Positions 16,493-25,728 are shown, numbered from the stretch's first letter. The stretch is 64,000 nt of DNA from Alistipes timonensis (GCA_023663385.1 JAMPHO010000003.1:56859-120858); one strand, 5' to 3'. Translations and numbers: made by a program. Notes: generated by a model from the letters alone, not told the origin.

Positions 16493-18037
16493 TTATCGCG
16501 GAGTGAGCGTCACCAGCGGCACGAGCATCTCTTCGAGCGAGATGCCTCCGTGCTGGAAGGTGCCGTCGTAATACTGCACATAATAGTTATAGTTGTTCGG
16601 GTAGGCGAAAAAGTCGTTGTTCCCGACGAAGATGTAGGCCGACGAAATGTTGGGTGAGGGGAGCCCCATCTCCGAGGGGCGTTTGATTTCGAACACCTGC
16701 TTGCCGTTGTATCCGAGGTTTTTGCCTACCTTGTAGCGCAGGTTGGTGTTGGTGTTCTTGTCGCCTACGACTTTCACCGGGTTGTCGACCCGGATAGTGC
16801 CGTGGTCGGTGGTGAGCACCACTTTCGCCCCGCTCGCGGCGATGCGCCTGAACAGGTCGAGGGCCGGCGAGTGCTTGAACCATGACGCGGCCAGCGAGCG
16901 GTAGGCCGCGTCGCTTCCGGCGAGTTCGCGTATCATTCGGCTCTCGGTGCGGGCGTGCGACAGCATGTCGATGAAGTTGAGCACCACCACGTTGAGCTTG
17001 TTCTGCTTCAGGTTGGCGAACTCACGGAGCAGTTTCTCCCCTCCGGCCGAGTCGTTGACCTTGTTGTATGAGAACTTGCACGGGCGGCGGTATCGGTCGA
17101 GCATCGTCGCGATCAGCTCGCTCTCGTTGAGGTTCTTACCCTCCTCCTCGTCCTCGTCGACCCAGAGGTTGGGAAACATTTTGGCGATGTCGAGCGGCAT
17201 CAGTCCCGAGAATATAGCGTTTCGGGCATACTGTGTCGCTGTTGGGAGTATGGAGGTATAGAGGCGCTCGTCGAAAGTGAAATATTCGGCGAGGGCGGGT
17301 TTTATCGAGAGCCAGAGGTCGAGGCGGAAGTTGTCGATCAGCACGAAGAACACCTGTTCCTCCTTGTCGAGTAGGGGGAAAACGGTGTCGGGAAAAATCC
17401 GGGGACTCATCAGGGGGCGGTCGGTGTCGGAGAGTATCCACCCTTCGTAGTTACGCTTTACGAACTTGTAGAACGCGGAATCGGCCTCGCTTTTCTGCAT
17501 TTTCAGCATCTCGTCCATATTGGTGTCCGCGGCGGCGAGGCGCAGTTCCCAGGCAGTGAGTTTCTCGTAGAGCCGGTACCAGTCGTCTATGTCGGCTGCT
17601 TCGGCTATGGCCTGGGAAATCCGTGCGAACTCCTGGCGGTAGTCGGCCGCGGCGGTCTCGCTCACGAGCTGGTCGCTGTGGAGGTTCTTCTTGATAGACA
17701 TCAGGATCTGCATCGGGTTTACAGGCTTTATCAGGTAGTCGGCGATTTTGTTGCCGACGGCCTGGTCCATGATGTTCTCCTCCTCGCTTTTGGTGATCAT
17801 GATTACCGGGGTCTGCGGGGCCACCTCCTTTATGCGCTGGAGAGTTTCGAGGCCGGTGAGCCCCGGCATATTCTCGTCGAGGATCACCAGGTCGAAATGC
17901 TGCTTCTCGACAAGGTCGAGCGCGTCGCGGCCATTGTTGACCGTCACGGGCTCGTAGCCTTTCGATTTGAGAAACATTATGTGGGGTTTGAGCAGGTCGA
18001 TCTCATCGTCGGCCCATAGTATGCTGTATTCGCTCAT
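16493..18037 (-). CDS. porX: PorX-type response regulator fused to PglZ/alkaline-phosphatase-like domain
   Basis: 514 residues. A receiver domain (1-120) with acidic pocket Asp10/Asp11, phosphoacceptor Asp54 (VILDENMPG), Thr82 and Lys104 is followed by a helical linker and a PglZ domain (~210-514). In the PglZ part the metal-site residues of the alkaline phosphatase superfamily are visible: Asp235, Thr268 (LPTATQYARN), Asp357, His361, Asp411-His412 (TTDHGT). In Porphyromonas PorX, with the PorY kinase, controls type IX secretion and its effector domain is a phosphodiesterase acting on oligonucleotides. Several proteins in this window end in type-IX-like modules. First gene of a six-gene operon with a consensus promoter at 18085. 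Confidence 0.93.
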   Translation of the reverse strand: MSEYSILWADDEIDLLKPHIMFLKSKGYEPVTVNNGRDALDLVEKQHFDLVILDENMPGLTGLETLQRIKEVAPQTPVIMITKSEEENIMDQAVGNKIADYLIKPVNPMQILMSIKKNLHSDQLVSETAAADYRQEFARISQAIAEAADIDDWYRLYEKLTAWELRLAAADTNMDEMLKMQKSEADSAFYKFVKRNYEGWILSDTDRPLMSPRIFPDTVFPLLDKEEQVFFVLIDNFRLDLWLSIKPALAEYFTFDERLYTSILPTATQYARNAIFSGLMPLDIAKMFPNLWVDEDEEEGKNLNESELIATMLDRYRRPCKFSYNKVNDSAGGEKLLREFANLKQNKLNVVVLNFIDMLSHARTESRMIRELAGSDAAYRSLAASWFKHSPALDLFRRIAASGAKVVLTTDHGTIRVDNPVKVVGDKNTNTNLRYKVGKNLGYNGKQVFEIKRPSEMGLPSPNISSAYIFVGNNDFFAYPNNYNYYVQYYDGTFQHGGISLEEMLVPLVTLTPR

Positions 18038-18084
18038 TCGGCTTGTTTTGTTCCAAAAAACGGTATGGCTGGATTACTCCACTA

Positions 18085-18092
18085 CAAAGGTA
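18085..18092 (-). promoter_or_regulatory. Consensus -7 box (TACCTTTG, minus strand) of the porX operon
   Basis: The plus strand reads CAAAGGTA, an exact match to TAnnTTTG, ~48 bases upstream of the porX ATG. Confidence 0.7.
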
Positions 18093-18202
18093 ACGTTTTT
18101 AACATAAAAAGGTGCGTCAGACGCGTTATTTTTTTGTTACGGCGTGAACCCGCCGCCCCATCTTGCCGTTTCATAATCATAAGACATATACTCGTTTTGC
18201 TG

Positions 18203-19078
18203 ATGAAAACCTCTATTATCCCCGCACTCGGCCTGGCAGCGTTGCTTGCCGCCACCTCATGCCATCATACCGATACAGTTGACCGTTCGCCGGAGATTCC
18301 CGACAGCGAGGAAATCGCCGAGACGGTCGCGGCGGTAACGGAGGACTTCACCCGCGACAGTACTTTCACGTTCGGACGCGTCGAGCTCCCCACCCGCGAG
18401 TACGCCCGCGTCTATCCCACCGAGCACGAGGATGTGTATATGTCGATAAGGGTTTTCGCCCTTTCGGAGACCTCCGGGGTCAACGTGCAGCTCGCCCGTA
18501 TCGTGGCCGAGAATTTCGCCGAGGTGGCGGGGGGCGAGGTTGAGTTTGACCGCGAGAACGGCTCCGCCACCGCTGTCGAGCGCGAAATCGACTATTATGG
18601 CAATATTTTCACCTACGACATCCTTCCTGCGCTCAAGGAATCGGTGCGCTACGGCTATTATGTGATTATGGAGCTCCGCCCGGCCTGGACCGACGGCAAG
18701 AGCGCCGTGACCTATATGGCCTACAACGAATCTTGCGGCGGCGGGGCGTGCGACACCGACGCATCCTACGTCAGTTTCTCACTCCCTGGTGGAGAGCCCC
18801 TCGGCTACGAGCAACTCGTGCCTGCCGACAAGAGGAAGGAAGTGCGCGGGGAGCTTCTCGGACTGATGGCTGCCGATGCCGGACGCTCGGTCGGCAACTA
18901 CCTGAAGTGGCTCAGCGACTTCATCAATCCGGGCGCTTCGAAGCCGTTCACTGTTGAGAACTTCCCCCTGGGCCAGTGCGCCGTGATGGGTGACAACCTG
19001 GTGTTCTCATACCGCCAGGGCGAGATTGCCTACCCCTCGCGCGGATGCCCGATATTTATGGTCAAGAACCCTTCGTGA
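18203..19078 (+). CDS. DUF3298-containing lipoprotein
   Basis: 291 residues from the ATG at 18203; the frame is open further upstream, but this ATG starts a lipoprotein signal (hydrophobic stretch, then ATSC with the lipidated Cys at about residue 22). The C-terminal half has the DUF3298 pattern (YGYYVIMELRPAWTD, then GEPLGYEQLV), shared with the sensor part of anti-sigma factor RsiV and with PdaC-like deacetylases; in RsiV this region binds lysozyme. No partner sigma factor is near, so the role is unknown. Anchored in a membrane facing the periplasm or the cell surface. Divergent from porX. Confidence 0.85.
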   Translation: MKTSIIPALGLAALLAATSCHHTDTVDRSPEIPDSEEIAETVAAVTEDFTRDSTFTFGRVELPTREYARVYPTEHEDVYMSIRVFALSETSGVNVQLARIVAENFAEVAGGEVEFDRENGSATAVEREIDYYGNIFTYDILPALKESVRYGYYVIMELRPAWTDGKSAVTYMAYNESCGGGACDTDASYVSFSLPGGEPLGYEQLVPADKRKEVRGELLGLMAADAGRSVGNYLKWLSDFINPGASKPFTVENFPLGQCAVMGDNLVFSYRQGEIAYPSRGCPIFMVKNPS

Positions 19079-19166
19079 CAATTCACGCCCCCTTTTCCGA
19101 CAAATTGTAACCTCGCTCCGCGCATAATTGGTTGCCTCGGCGGAACGATTATAGGGATTAATTGCG

Positions 19167-19174
19167 TAACTTTG
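19167..19174 (+). promoter_or_regulatory. Consensus -7 box (TAACTTTG) of the C10 protease gene
   Basis: Exact match to TAnnTTTG. It lies within the extended open frame that begins at 19162, so the true start is the ATG at 19207, giving a leader of about 25-30 bases. Confidence 0.7.
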
Positions 19175-19206
19175 CCGTAGCCGTACACCCGACGGCGCTT
19201 TCAACT

Positions 19207-21657
19207 ATGCGAATACTTCACATTATGGCCGCAGCCGCCATGGCGGCTGCCGCCGCGGGCGCTTCCGCTGCCACTCTTACCCCCGCCGAGGCGCTCGGTC
19301 GCGCTCTCGGGGCCGGCCGGACTAACCCCGTTGTAAAATCTTTCGCCGCGCTCTCTGCCGCTCCGCGTCTATTGAAAACCGTGGATACCCCGGCCGGAGT
19401 CCCCGCGGCTTATATTTATGGTCGCGAAAGCGGCTTCCTCGTAGTTGCCGCCGACGATGTGGCGACCCCGCTCCTTGGTTATTCCGACACCTCCCTCGCT
19501 GCCGACGGGCAGATGCCCCCGCAACTGGCGTGGTGGCTGGGAGAGTACGGGCGGCAGATTGACTATGCCCGCTCGAAGGCTCCCGCTTCGGCCCCCGCGA
19601 TCAGTATGCCCGACTCGCGGGCCGACCGCGCCCCGATCGCGCCGTTGCTCACTACTTATTGGAACCAGGACGCTCCCTACAACGACCTCTGCCCCGAAAT
19701 CGGCGGTAAGAGGGCGGTGACCGGGTGCGTGGCCACGGCTATGGCGCAGGTCATGAAATACCACGCTTATCCCGCCAAGGGTTTCTCCTCGATTTCCTAC
19801 AAGCTCAACGGCGAGACTCTGTCGATGAATTTCGCCGAGACGACGTTTGACTGGGGCAATATGCTCGACTCTTACGCTGGCGGTTATTCCGAGGCGCAGT
19901 CCGCCGCGGTGGCCACCCTTATGAAGGCGTGCGGCTACGCGACCCAGATGAAGTACACCGCCTCGGAGTCGGGGACAACCTCCGACCTCGCCGCCAAGGC
20001 GCTGAAAACGTATTTCGGATATGACGCGGCGCTCGATCTCAAAAACCGCGACTTCTATCCGCTCGACCGCTGGGAGGAGATGGTGTATGAGAACCTGCGC
20101 GACTGCGGGCCTGTGCTTTATGGTGGTACCGACTATACCCGCACCTCGGGACACGAGTTCGTGTGCGACGGCTACAGTGCCGACGGCTATTTCCATTTCA
20201 ACTGGGGATGGGGCGGTAACTACGACGGCTACTTCCTCCTCACCGCGCTGAATCCCGCCGGACTCGGAATAGGCGGTGGCCTCGGAGGCGGGTTCAACTT
20301 CTCGCAGGACGCGATTTTCGGCATCCGCCGTCCTACCGGGCAGACGGTCAAATATGACAACCGCCTGTCGCTCTACGGAGTGCTCGGTGCCTCGGTGAGT
20401 GGGGCTACTCTCACGCTCGATGCCGGGAAGGGTGGGGCGTTCATCAATATGACCGACCGCACTTTCGGGGTGGAACTCGGAGTGAAGCTCGTTAACGCTT
20501 CTGGCCAGGTTTCTTACATCCAGGGCCCGGCGGCCTCCGGCGTGCAGCCCGGATACGGGGCCACAGAGTATACCGTGAGCCTGACGTCGGTCAAGGAGGG
20601 CACCTACAAGGTATATCCCGTATGCCGCCCGACCGGCAACGGTGCTTCGGCTGAATGGCTCGACGTTTACCAAAGCGTTCAATACCCCGGCTATGTGGTT
20701 CTTACGGCCACTGGCGGCTCTTATTCGGTAGCCGCTCCGGCTGTCGAGCTTCCCAAGGCTTCGAATGTCAAGGCTGTTACGGGCGTTTATGCCGGAAGGG
20801 CCTACCAGTTCACCGCTGACCTCACCAACATTGCCGATATGGAGATGTTTATGCCTGTTTCCGGCGGTATCGCGACTATGGCCGATGGCAAACTTAACAT
20901 CAAGTCGGCTGGCGATGTGGTCTGTGTCGATCTCACTGTCGGCGCTACTCGGAATTACACCTTCTCAGGTACCGCCCCGGCCCAGGCCGCCGATGATTAC
21001 TACTTCGTGATCTACGACCGCGACCGCTACGAGGTGCTTTTCTACGCCATATTCCCCGTCCAGGCTAACCCCGGCAACCCCGCGCTAAGCTGCTCCTCGT
21101 TCACCATCGAGGGTGGCACCCAGGGGGTTAATGCTTCCGCCATTAAGTTCAAGGCCAACGTCGGAGTGACCGCCGGATTCCTCGATAAACCCTTGGTTAT
21201 AGCACTCTTCGGCAGTGAGAGCGACCAGTCGATAGCTACGGATTATTTCCCTGTTGCCTATCTCGGAGCCGGGCAGAGCGCCGACCTCGCGACCACTTAC
21301 AATTTCACCCTCGGCCAGGTGGGCAAGACGTATACCGCCGGACTCTTTGACCCGTACGACACGAGTAATATGCTGTCGTATCTGACCTTCACCGTCGGTA
21401 CCTCGGGCATTGAGAGTATGAGCGCCGAAAGCGGCATAGTGATTGTCGAGGAGGGTGGTTCACTTATCGTTTCGGCTCCGGCGGGAATCGCCTCGGCCGA
21501 CCTGTACGGCATCGACGGCACGCACCGCCCCTTCGCGGTGACGGCTGGAGACAGCTCCGCCAATTTCAGCCTTCAAAGTGTTTCGCCCGGCATTTACGCC
21601 GTGAGTGTTGCTGACCTCGCCGGGCGCAGAGTCACCAAAAAAATAGTAGTTCGATGA
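19207..21657 (+). CDS. Secreted C10 (streptopain-like) cysteine protease
   Basis: 816 residues. Signal peptide 1-21, an SpeB-type inhibitory propeptide (~22-140), then the C10 catalytic domain with Cys174 (VTGCVATAMAQ), His316 (SGHEFVCDGY) and the Trp-rich FNWGWGG (331-337). About 340 residues of beta-sandwich follow, ending in a sorting-like module (LYGIDGTHRPF..., VADLAGRRV). Relatives are streptopain, Prevotella interpain A and Bacteroides fragilis Bfp proteases, which process host or bacterial proteins. It should mature by loss of the propeptide after export, possibly on the cell surface. Its stop overlaps the start of the next lipoprotein gene by 4 bases (ATGA). Confidence 0.93.
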   Translation: MRILHIMAAAAMAAAAAGASAATLTPAEALGRALGAGRTNPVVKSFAALSAAPRLLKTVDTPAGVPAAYIYGRESGFLVVAADDVATPLLGYSDTSLAADGQMPPQLAWWLGEYGRQIDYARSKAPASAPAISMPDSRADRAPIAPLLTTYWNQDAPYNDLCPEIGGKRAVTGCVATAMAQVMKYHAYPAKGFSSISYKLNGETLSMNFAETTFDWGNMLDSYAGGYSEAQSAAVATLMKACGYATQMKYTASESGTTSDLAAKALKTYFGYDAALDLKNRDFYPLDRWEEMVYENLRDCGPVLYGGTDYTRTSGHEFVCDGYSADGYFHFNWGWGGNYDGYFLLTALNPAGLGIGGGLGGGFNFSQDAIFGIRRPTGQTVKYDNRLSLYGVLGASVSGATLTLDAGKGGAFINMTDRTFGVELGVKLVNASGQVSYIQGPAASGVQPGYGATEYTVSLTSVKEGTYKVYPVCRPTGNGASAEWLDVYQSVQYPGYVVLTATGGSYSVAAPAVELPKASNVKAVTGVYAGRAYQFTADLTNIADMEMFMPVSGGIATMADGKLNIKSAGDVVCVDLTVGATRNYTFSGTAPAQAADDYYFVIYDRDRYEVLFYAIFPVQANPGNPALSCSSFTIEGGTQGVNASAIKFKANVGVTAGFLDKPLVIALFGSESDQSIATDYFPVAYLGAGQSADLATTYNFTLGQVGKTYTAGLFDPYDTSNMLSYLTFTVGTSGIESMSAESGIVIVEEGGSLIVSAPAGIASADLYGIDGTHRPFAVTAGDSSANFSLQSVSPGIYAVSVADLAGRRVTKKIVVR

Positions 21658-22202
21658 AACTCTCTTCAATAACATTCGCCGCGGCCGGTGCCATTTTGGC
21701 CTCCGGCTGCAACGCCGCCAAGCAAGGCGGCTCAGAGGCGGCCCTGGGCGCAGGAACCGACGCGCCGACTCTCGCCGTGGAGTCGCGTCCGATGTCGGCT
21801 CCCAATGAGCGTGGCAGTGCCCCCGCGCTGATTCCCAAGGCTGTGGCTTACCGTATGAGCGGCCCTTACGCTGCCAATGTGCCGGTTACGGTCAATGCCG
21901 CCGGGGAAATCGTGTCGTACCCGGCGCCTTCCGACCTCGCACCCGACAGCGAGCCGATCGACCTGGGTGGCGGATGGTGGCTCGACCGCCGGGGTGTGTC
22001 GGACAACAGCGTGTTCACCCGCTACACCTATGCCGAATACCGCGCGCTGAAAACCGCCCCAACCATTGCCGAGCTGCGTGAGGCCATAATCCCCGGGGCC
22101 CGGGTAAGCGATACCTTCCGGCTCCCCATGACCACCTCCGAGGCGGTTGCCGACCCCGATGCCGCCAAAGCCGTGCTCCCCGTCTACCGTCTCAAGCGCT
22201 GA
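21654..22202 (+). CDS. Small lipoprotein translationally coupled to the C10 protease
   Basis: 182 residues. Lipoprotein signal with lipobox ASGC (Cys at residue 19), then a Ser/Ala/Gly-rich flexible stretch and a compact domain (~60-182) with motifs VPVTVNAAGEIVSYPAP, GWWLDRRGVSD and AIIPGARV. I recognise it only as a conserved hypothetical type of Bacteroidales lipoprotein. The ATGA overlap with the protease gene means they are made together. In streptococci and B. fragilis C10 proteases are paired with small inhibitors, so an inhibitor or retention factor is possible, but the sequence has no feature that proves it. Confidence 0.75.
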   Translation: MKLSSITFAAAGAILASGCNAAKQGGSEAALGAGTDAPTLAVESRPMSAPNERGSAPALIPKAVAYRMSGPYAANVPVTVNAAGEIVSYPAPSDLAPDSEPIDLGGGWWLDRRGVSDNSVFTRYTYAEYRALKTAPTIAELREAIIPGARVSDTFRLPMTTSEAVADPDAAKAVLPVYRLKR

Positions 22203-22277
22203 AGCCCTCCATTCTCGCGCCTCACACTCCACCTTAAGTCTGAAATATAATACCACAATAATAAACCAACTTAAATC

Positions 22278-22739
22278 ATGTACCGATTCCTTATTTCCGT
22301 CGGTGTGGCCCTGGCCGGATTTTTATGCTGCCAAGCCGCCGACGTGGCGCAGGTCACCGTCAACGGCGAACCTGTCAGGAAAGCCGTAACCGAAATTTCC
22401 TTCGATGGCGACCAGCTAACAATCCACTTCGCCGACTCTGACCGTATGGATGCCGATATGGGCAACGTGTCGCTCTCCTTCGTTGACGACGGCACTTCCG
22501 CTGTCGGCAATATCGCGGGCGCTATGGACGTGTTCTGCTACGACGGCATCGTAGGCGACGTTCTGACTGTGCGCGGCCTCTCGGAAAACTCAACTCTCGC
22601 CATACACGACGTTGCCGGTAAAACCGTCCTCGGGCCGGTCGCAGCGAAGAGCGAAATGAAAATAAACGTTTCAAGTCTCCGCCCCGGGGTGTATGTGCTC
22701 CGCGCCGGAAAGAATGTTGTGAAGTTCACGAAACATTAA
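22278..22739 (+). CDS. Small secreted protein consisting mainly of a sorting-like C-terminal module
   Basis: 153 residues: signal peptide (~1-20, ending CCQA), a short beta-rich middle (residues 21-80: VAQVTVNGEPVRKAV, TIHFADSDRMD) and a C-terminal ~70-residue module (GLSENSTLAIHDVAGKTV, RPGVYVLRAG) like the type A domains of the large surface proteins in this window. There is little room for another functional domain. It lies 13 bases upstream of the pectate lyase gene and is probably co-transcribed. It may be a surface protein remnant, a decoy for the secretion machine, or an adaptor; function unknown. Confidence 0.75.
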   Translation: MYRFLISVGVALAGFLCCQAADVAQVTVNGEPVRKAVTEISFDGDQLTIHFADSDRMDADMGNVSLSFVDDGTSAVGNIAGAMDVFCYDGIVGDVLTVRGLSENSTLAIHDVAGKTVLGPVAAKSEMKINVSSLRPGVYVLRAGKNVVKFTKH

Positions 22740-22752
22740 CCACTTCTTACCA

Positions 22753-25569
22753 ATGAAAAAATCATTCGCCAAATATATGCTTCCGGCGCTCCTGGCTGCG
22801 GCCTCGGTGTTCGGAGTATCGGCGCGTACCTGGAACTTCGCATCGTTCAGCGCGACCGACATAGCCAATCTCGAAGCCGATCCCGCCAATTGGGAGCACG
22901 AGAATACCACCAGCAACAACCGCTTCAAGAGCCTCTCGCTCTACAACGCTGAGCCCCTCAAAGCCAACGGCGCCGAGCTTGAAGCTACCTCGGGGCTGCT
23001 CTTCACCACCACCGTTACCGACGCTGTGCGCGTCGACCCCAAGGGAGCGCGTATGGCGTTCAACAAGGCCCTCACCGTGACCATCAAGGGGCTTACCGCC
23101 GGGCAGACCGTGAAGATGGTATGCCAGACCTCCAGCAAGACCGCCGAACGCGGTGTGAACGTCACCAACCTCACCCCGGTTTCAGGCTTCTTCAACAGCA
23201 CCTCGCTCGACAGGCAGACCAACGTGGCGACGGTTACCGCCGATGGCGACGTGACCCTCACCAATACCGGCGGCCTCTATGTGTTCGAATTAGCGGTTAC
23301 CGACGCGGGTGAGACCCCCGAGCCGGGGCTCGGCGACGTGACCTCCGGCGCCGTGTCGCTCCGCACCGACAAGCACCAGGCCCATGTGTTCCTGAAAAAC
23401 GGCGATGTGAAGTATTACAACACTGAGGATCTGGAGCGCCTCCTTTTCGAGGGTGCCAACATGGTTGTGCGCCACGCCAACAAGGCTCTCGCCGATGATG
23501 CCTACGAGAACTCTATCGACCACGTCGAATTCCACAAAGCCGCCGTCAACGACGGCGAGGGGGTATATGAGAACCCCGCCGGCGCTGTCAAAATCATCGA
23601 GGCCCGCGGCTGGCAGGAGTATGCCTACGCCAAATGGTCGCTCTTCGAGGGTGCCGACAATTATAATGTGTATGTGAAGGGTGGCCGCTACGCCGACTTC
23701 ACCAAAATCGACTCCCAGCTTGTGCGCCGCTACCCCACTTACGGGCGCGCCGACATACCCGGACTCGTTGCCGGTAGCTACACTATCAAGGTGGTGCCCG
23801 TGAAGGAGAAGGCCGAGATTGCCGGAGCCAACGAGGCCACGTCGCTTACCGTTACCGAGTTTGACCGCTCAGGGTTCGCCCACCAGTCGATGACGGGTGG
23901 CGTGGGTGCCTACAACAACGACGGCTCCCTCAAAACCGGCGCCAAGGTGCTCTATATCACCAACGACAACTTCAACACAGTAAGCCTTGAAATGGCCAAG
24001 GACGCCAAGGGTGGCAAGGAAACCTATGTCGGCCTCGGCGAAATCTTCAAGGCCAAGCAGAAGGGGTACGACAACACTCCGATCGCCGTGCGCGTAATCG
24101 GTCTGCTCGACGTTGCCAAAATCGGCACCGCGCAACTCCTTTCCGACCAGAAGGGGCTTCTCCTCAAAGGGAACAACACCTCGATTGACTTCCAGGTGAC
24201 CATCGAGGGTATCGGCGACGACGCCACACTCAAAGGGTTCGGCCTCGGCTTTGTCGACGGCATGGGTGCCGAGGTTCGCAACCTCGCTATCATGCTCCAC
24301 GGCTCCAGCAACGACAACCTCGAAATCAAGGGTACCAACCACATCTGGGTCCACAACAACGACTTCTTCTACGGCCAGAAGGGTGGGGGCGACCACGACA
24401 AGGGTGACGGCTCGCTCGACGCTAAGGACGACTGCACCTTCGCCACTTTCTCCTACAACCACTTCTTTGATTCGGGCAAGTCGAATCTCTGCGGCATGAA
24501 GAGCGAGCACGTCGAGAATATGCTCGTGTACCACCACAACTGGTTTGACCACAGTGACTCGCGCCATCCCCGCGTGAGAACCTCCACCGTACACGTCTAC
24601 AACAACTACTACGACGGTATCGCGAAGTACGGCATCGGCGCCACCTCCGGGTCGAGCATCTTCGTTGAGCGCAACTATTTCCGCGGCACCAACCGCCCGA
24701 TGATGAGCTCCCGCCAGGGCACCGACGCCATGGGCGACGGCACCTTCTCCGGCGAGAACGGCGGCGTGATCAAGAGCTTCGGCAACCTCTATGTGGAGCG
24801 TCCGAAACACTTCAGCTACGTCACCTACCAGGAGAACAACACATCGTTCGACGCCTATGAGGCCGCTACCCGCGACGAGCAGGTGCCCGCCGAGGTGAAG
24901 GCGCTCGTAGGGGGCACTTCCTACAACAACTTCGACACTTCGGCCTCGATGTTCGACTACACTCCCGACGAGGCTTCGGCAGTGCCCGGAATCGTGACCG
25001 GCTACCGCCGCGGCGCGGGCCGACTCAACCACGGCGACATCCACTACACGTTCAACAATGAGACCGATGACGCCGACTATGGACGCAACGCAGGGCTCGA
25101 CAAGATTCTCTCGGCCTACACCCCCTCGCTCGTAGGGTTCTTTACCGACGAGGTTGTGACTCCCGATCCCACCCCGGATCCTGATCCGACTCCCGACCCC
25201 GATCCGACTCCCGACCCGGACCCCGTTCCCGACGGTGGCAAAGTGGTTTGCGACTTCCTCGCAAAGGCCCCGAGCAACAGTATGTTCACAATCAGCGGCA
25301 ACTACTCGACAAGCAAGGGTTCAGCAACTTTCGATGGCAAAACCTACGGCACCTGCCTGAAAATGGAGTCGGCCACATCAATCTCCTTCACCGCCTCCAA
25401 GGATATGAAGATGACCCTCGTGTTCGGCGACACAGAGACCGGTTCCATCAAGGTAAACGGCACCAAGCTCACATCGGCCACGAGCCAGCTCTCGACCGAC
25501 ATCGCCGCCGGACAGGTGACGCTCACCAAGGCCAATGCCTGCAACCTCTTCCTCATCATCCTCGAATAA
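22753..25569 (+). CDS. Modular polysaccharide lyase family 1 pectate lyase
   Basis: 938 residues. Signal peptide (1-24); N-terminal beta-sandwich (~25-190); a linker and an Fn3-like module (~270-380); PL1 parallel beta-helix (~385-780) with calcium-site motif DGSLDAKDD, YHHNWFDHSDSRHPRVR containing the catalytic Arg region, and TVHVYNNYYDG; an Asp-Pro linker (25159-25233); and a C-terminal beta-sandwich (~830-938) resembling the N-terminal one. PL1 enzymes cleave polygalacturonate by beta-elimination using Ca2+. The paired sandwiches may bind pectin. No sorting module is seen at its end, in contrast to its neighbours. A terminator follows at 25650. Confidence 0.92.
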   Translation: MKKSFAKYMLPALLAAASVFGVSARTWNFASFSATDIANLEADPANWEHENTTSNNRFKSLSLYNAEPLKANGAELEATSGLLFTTTVTDAVRVDPKGARMAFNKALTVTIKGLTAGQTVKMVCQTSSKTAERGVNVTNLTPVSGFFNSTSLDRQTNVATVTADGDVTLTNTGGLYVFELAVTDAGETPEPGLGDVTSGAVSLRTDKHQAHVFLKNGDVKYYNTEDLERLLFEGANMVVRHANKALADDAYENSIDHVEFHKAAVNDGEGVYENPAGAVKIIEARGWQEYAYAKWSLFEGADNYNVYVKGGRYADFTKIDSQLVRRYPTYGRADIPGLVAGSYTIKVVPVKEKAEIAGANEATSLTVTEFDRSGFAHQSMTGGVGAYNNDGSLKTGAKVLYITNDNFNTVSLEMAKDAKGGKETYVGLGEIFKAKQKGYDNTPIAVRVIGLLDVAKIGTAQLLSDQKGLLLKGNNTSIDFQVTIEGIGDDATLKGFGLGFVDGMGAEVRNLAIMLHGSSNDNLEIKGTNHIWVHNNDFFYGQKGGGDHDKGDGSLDAKDDCTFATFSYNHFFDSGKSNLCGMKSEHVENMLVYHHNWFDHSDSRHPRVRTSTVHVYNNYYDGIAKYGIGATSGSSIFVERNYFRGTNRPMMSSRQGTDAMGDGTFSGENGGVIKSFGNLYVERPKHFSYVTYQENNTSFDAYEAATRDEQVPAEVKALVGGTSYNNFDTSASMFDYTPDEASAVPGIVTGYRRGAGRLNHGDIHYTFNNETDDADYGRNAGLDKILSAYTPSLVGFFTDEVVTPDPTPDPDPTPDPDPTPDPDPVPDGGKVVCDFLAKAPSNSMFTISGNYSTSKGSATFDGKTYGTCLKMESATSISFTASKDMKMTLVFGDTETGSIKVNGTKLTSATSQLSTDIAAGQVTLTKANACNLFLIILE
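25159..25233 (+). repeat. In-frame Asp-Pro-Thr linker repeat in the pectate lyase gene
   Basis: Tandem codons for TPDPDP-type units (about four copies) form a rigid acidic linker between the lyase and the C-terminal module. The near-identical units make length variation by slippage likely. Confidence 0.85.
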
Positions 25570-25649
25570 AATCATCCCCCGACTACAACCTCTTCGTAAG
25601 CTGTGGTGAAAAACAACCCTACAGACCGCGACGAGGCGAAAATATCTAC

Positions 25650-25700
25650 AACGGGCGTTCAGAACCTTTGAACGCCCGTTATTTATGTGTTTTTCGGCGG
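25650..25700 (+). terminator. Intrinsic terminator after the pectate lyase gene
   Basis: AACGGGCGTTC (25650-25660) pairs perfectly with GAACGCCCGTT (25670-25680), followed by ATTTATGTGTTTTT. Confidence 0.85.
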
Positions 25701-25728
25701 TTTATTAGTTAATTTGACTAAAATTTAT

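Noticed and set aside
25159..25233. Tandem repeat as CRISPR or satellite
   Set aside because: In-frame Asp-Pro linker codons without spacers.
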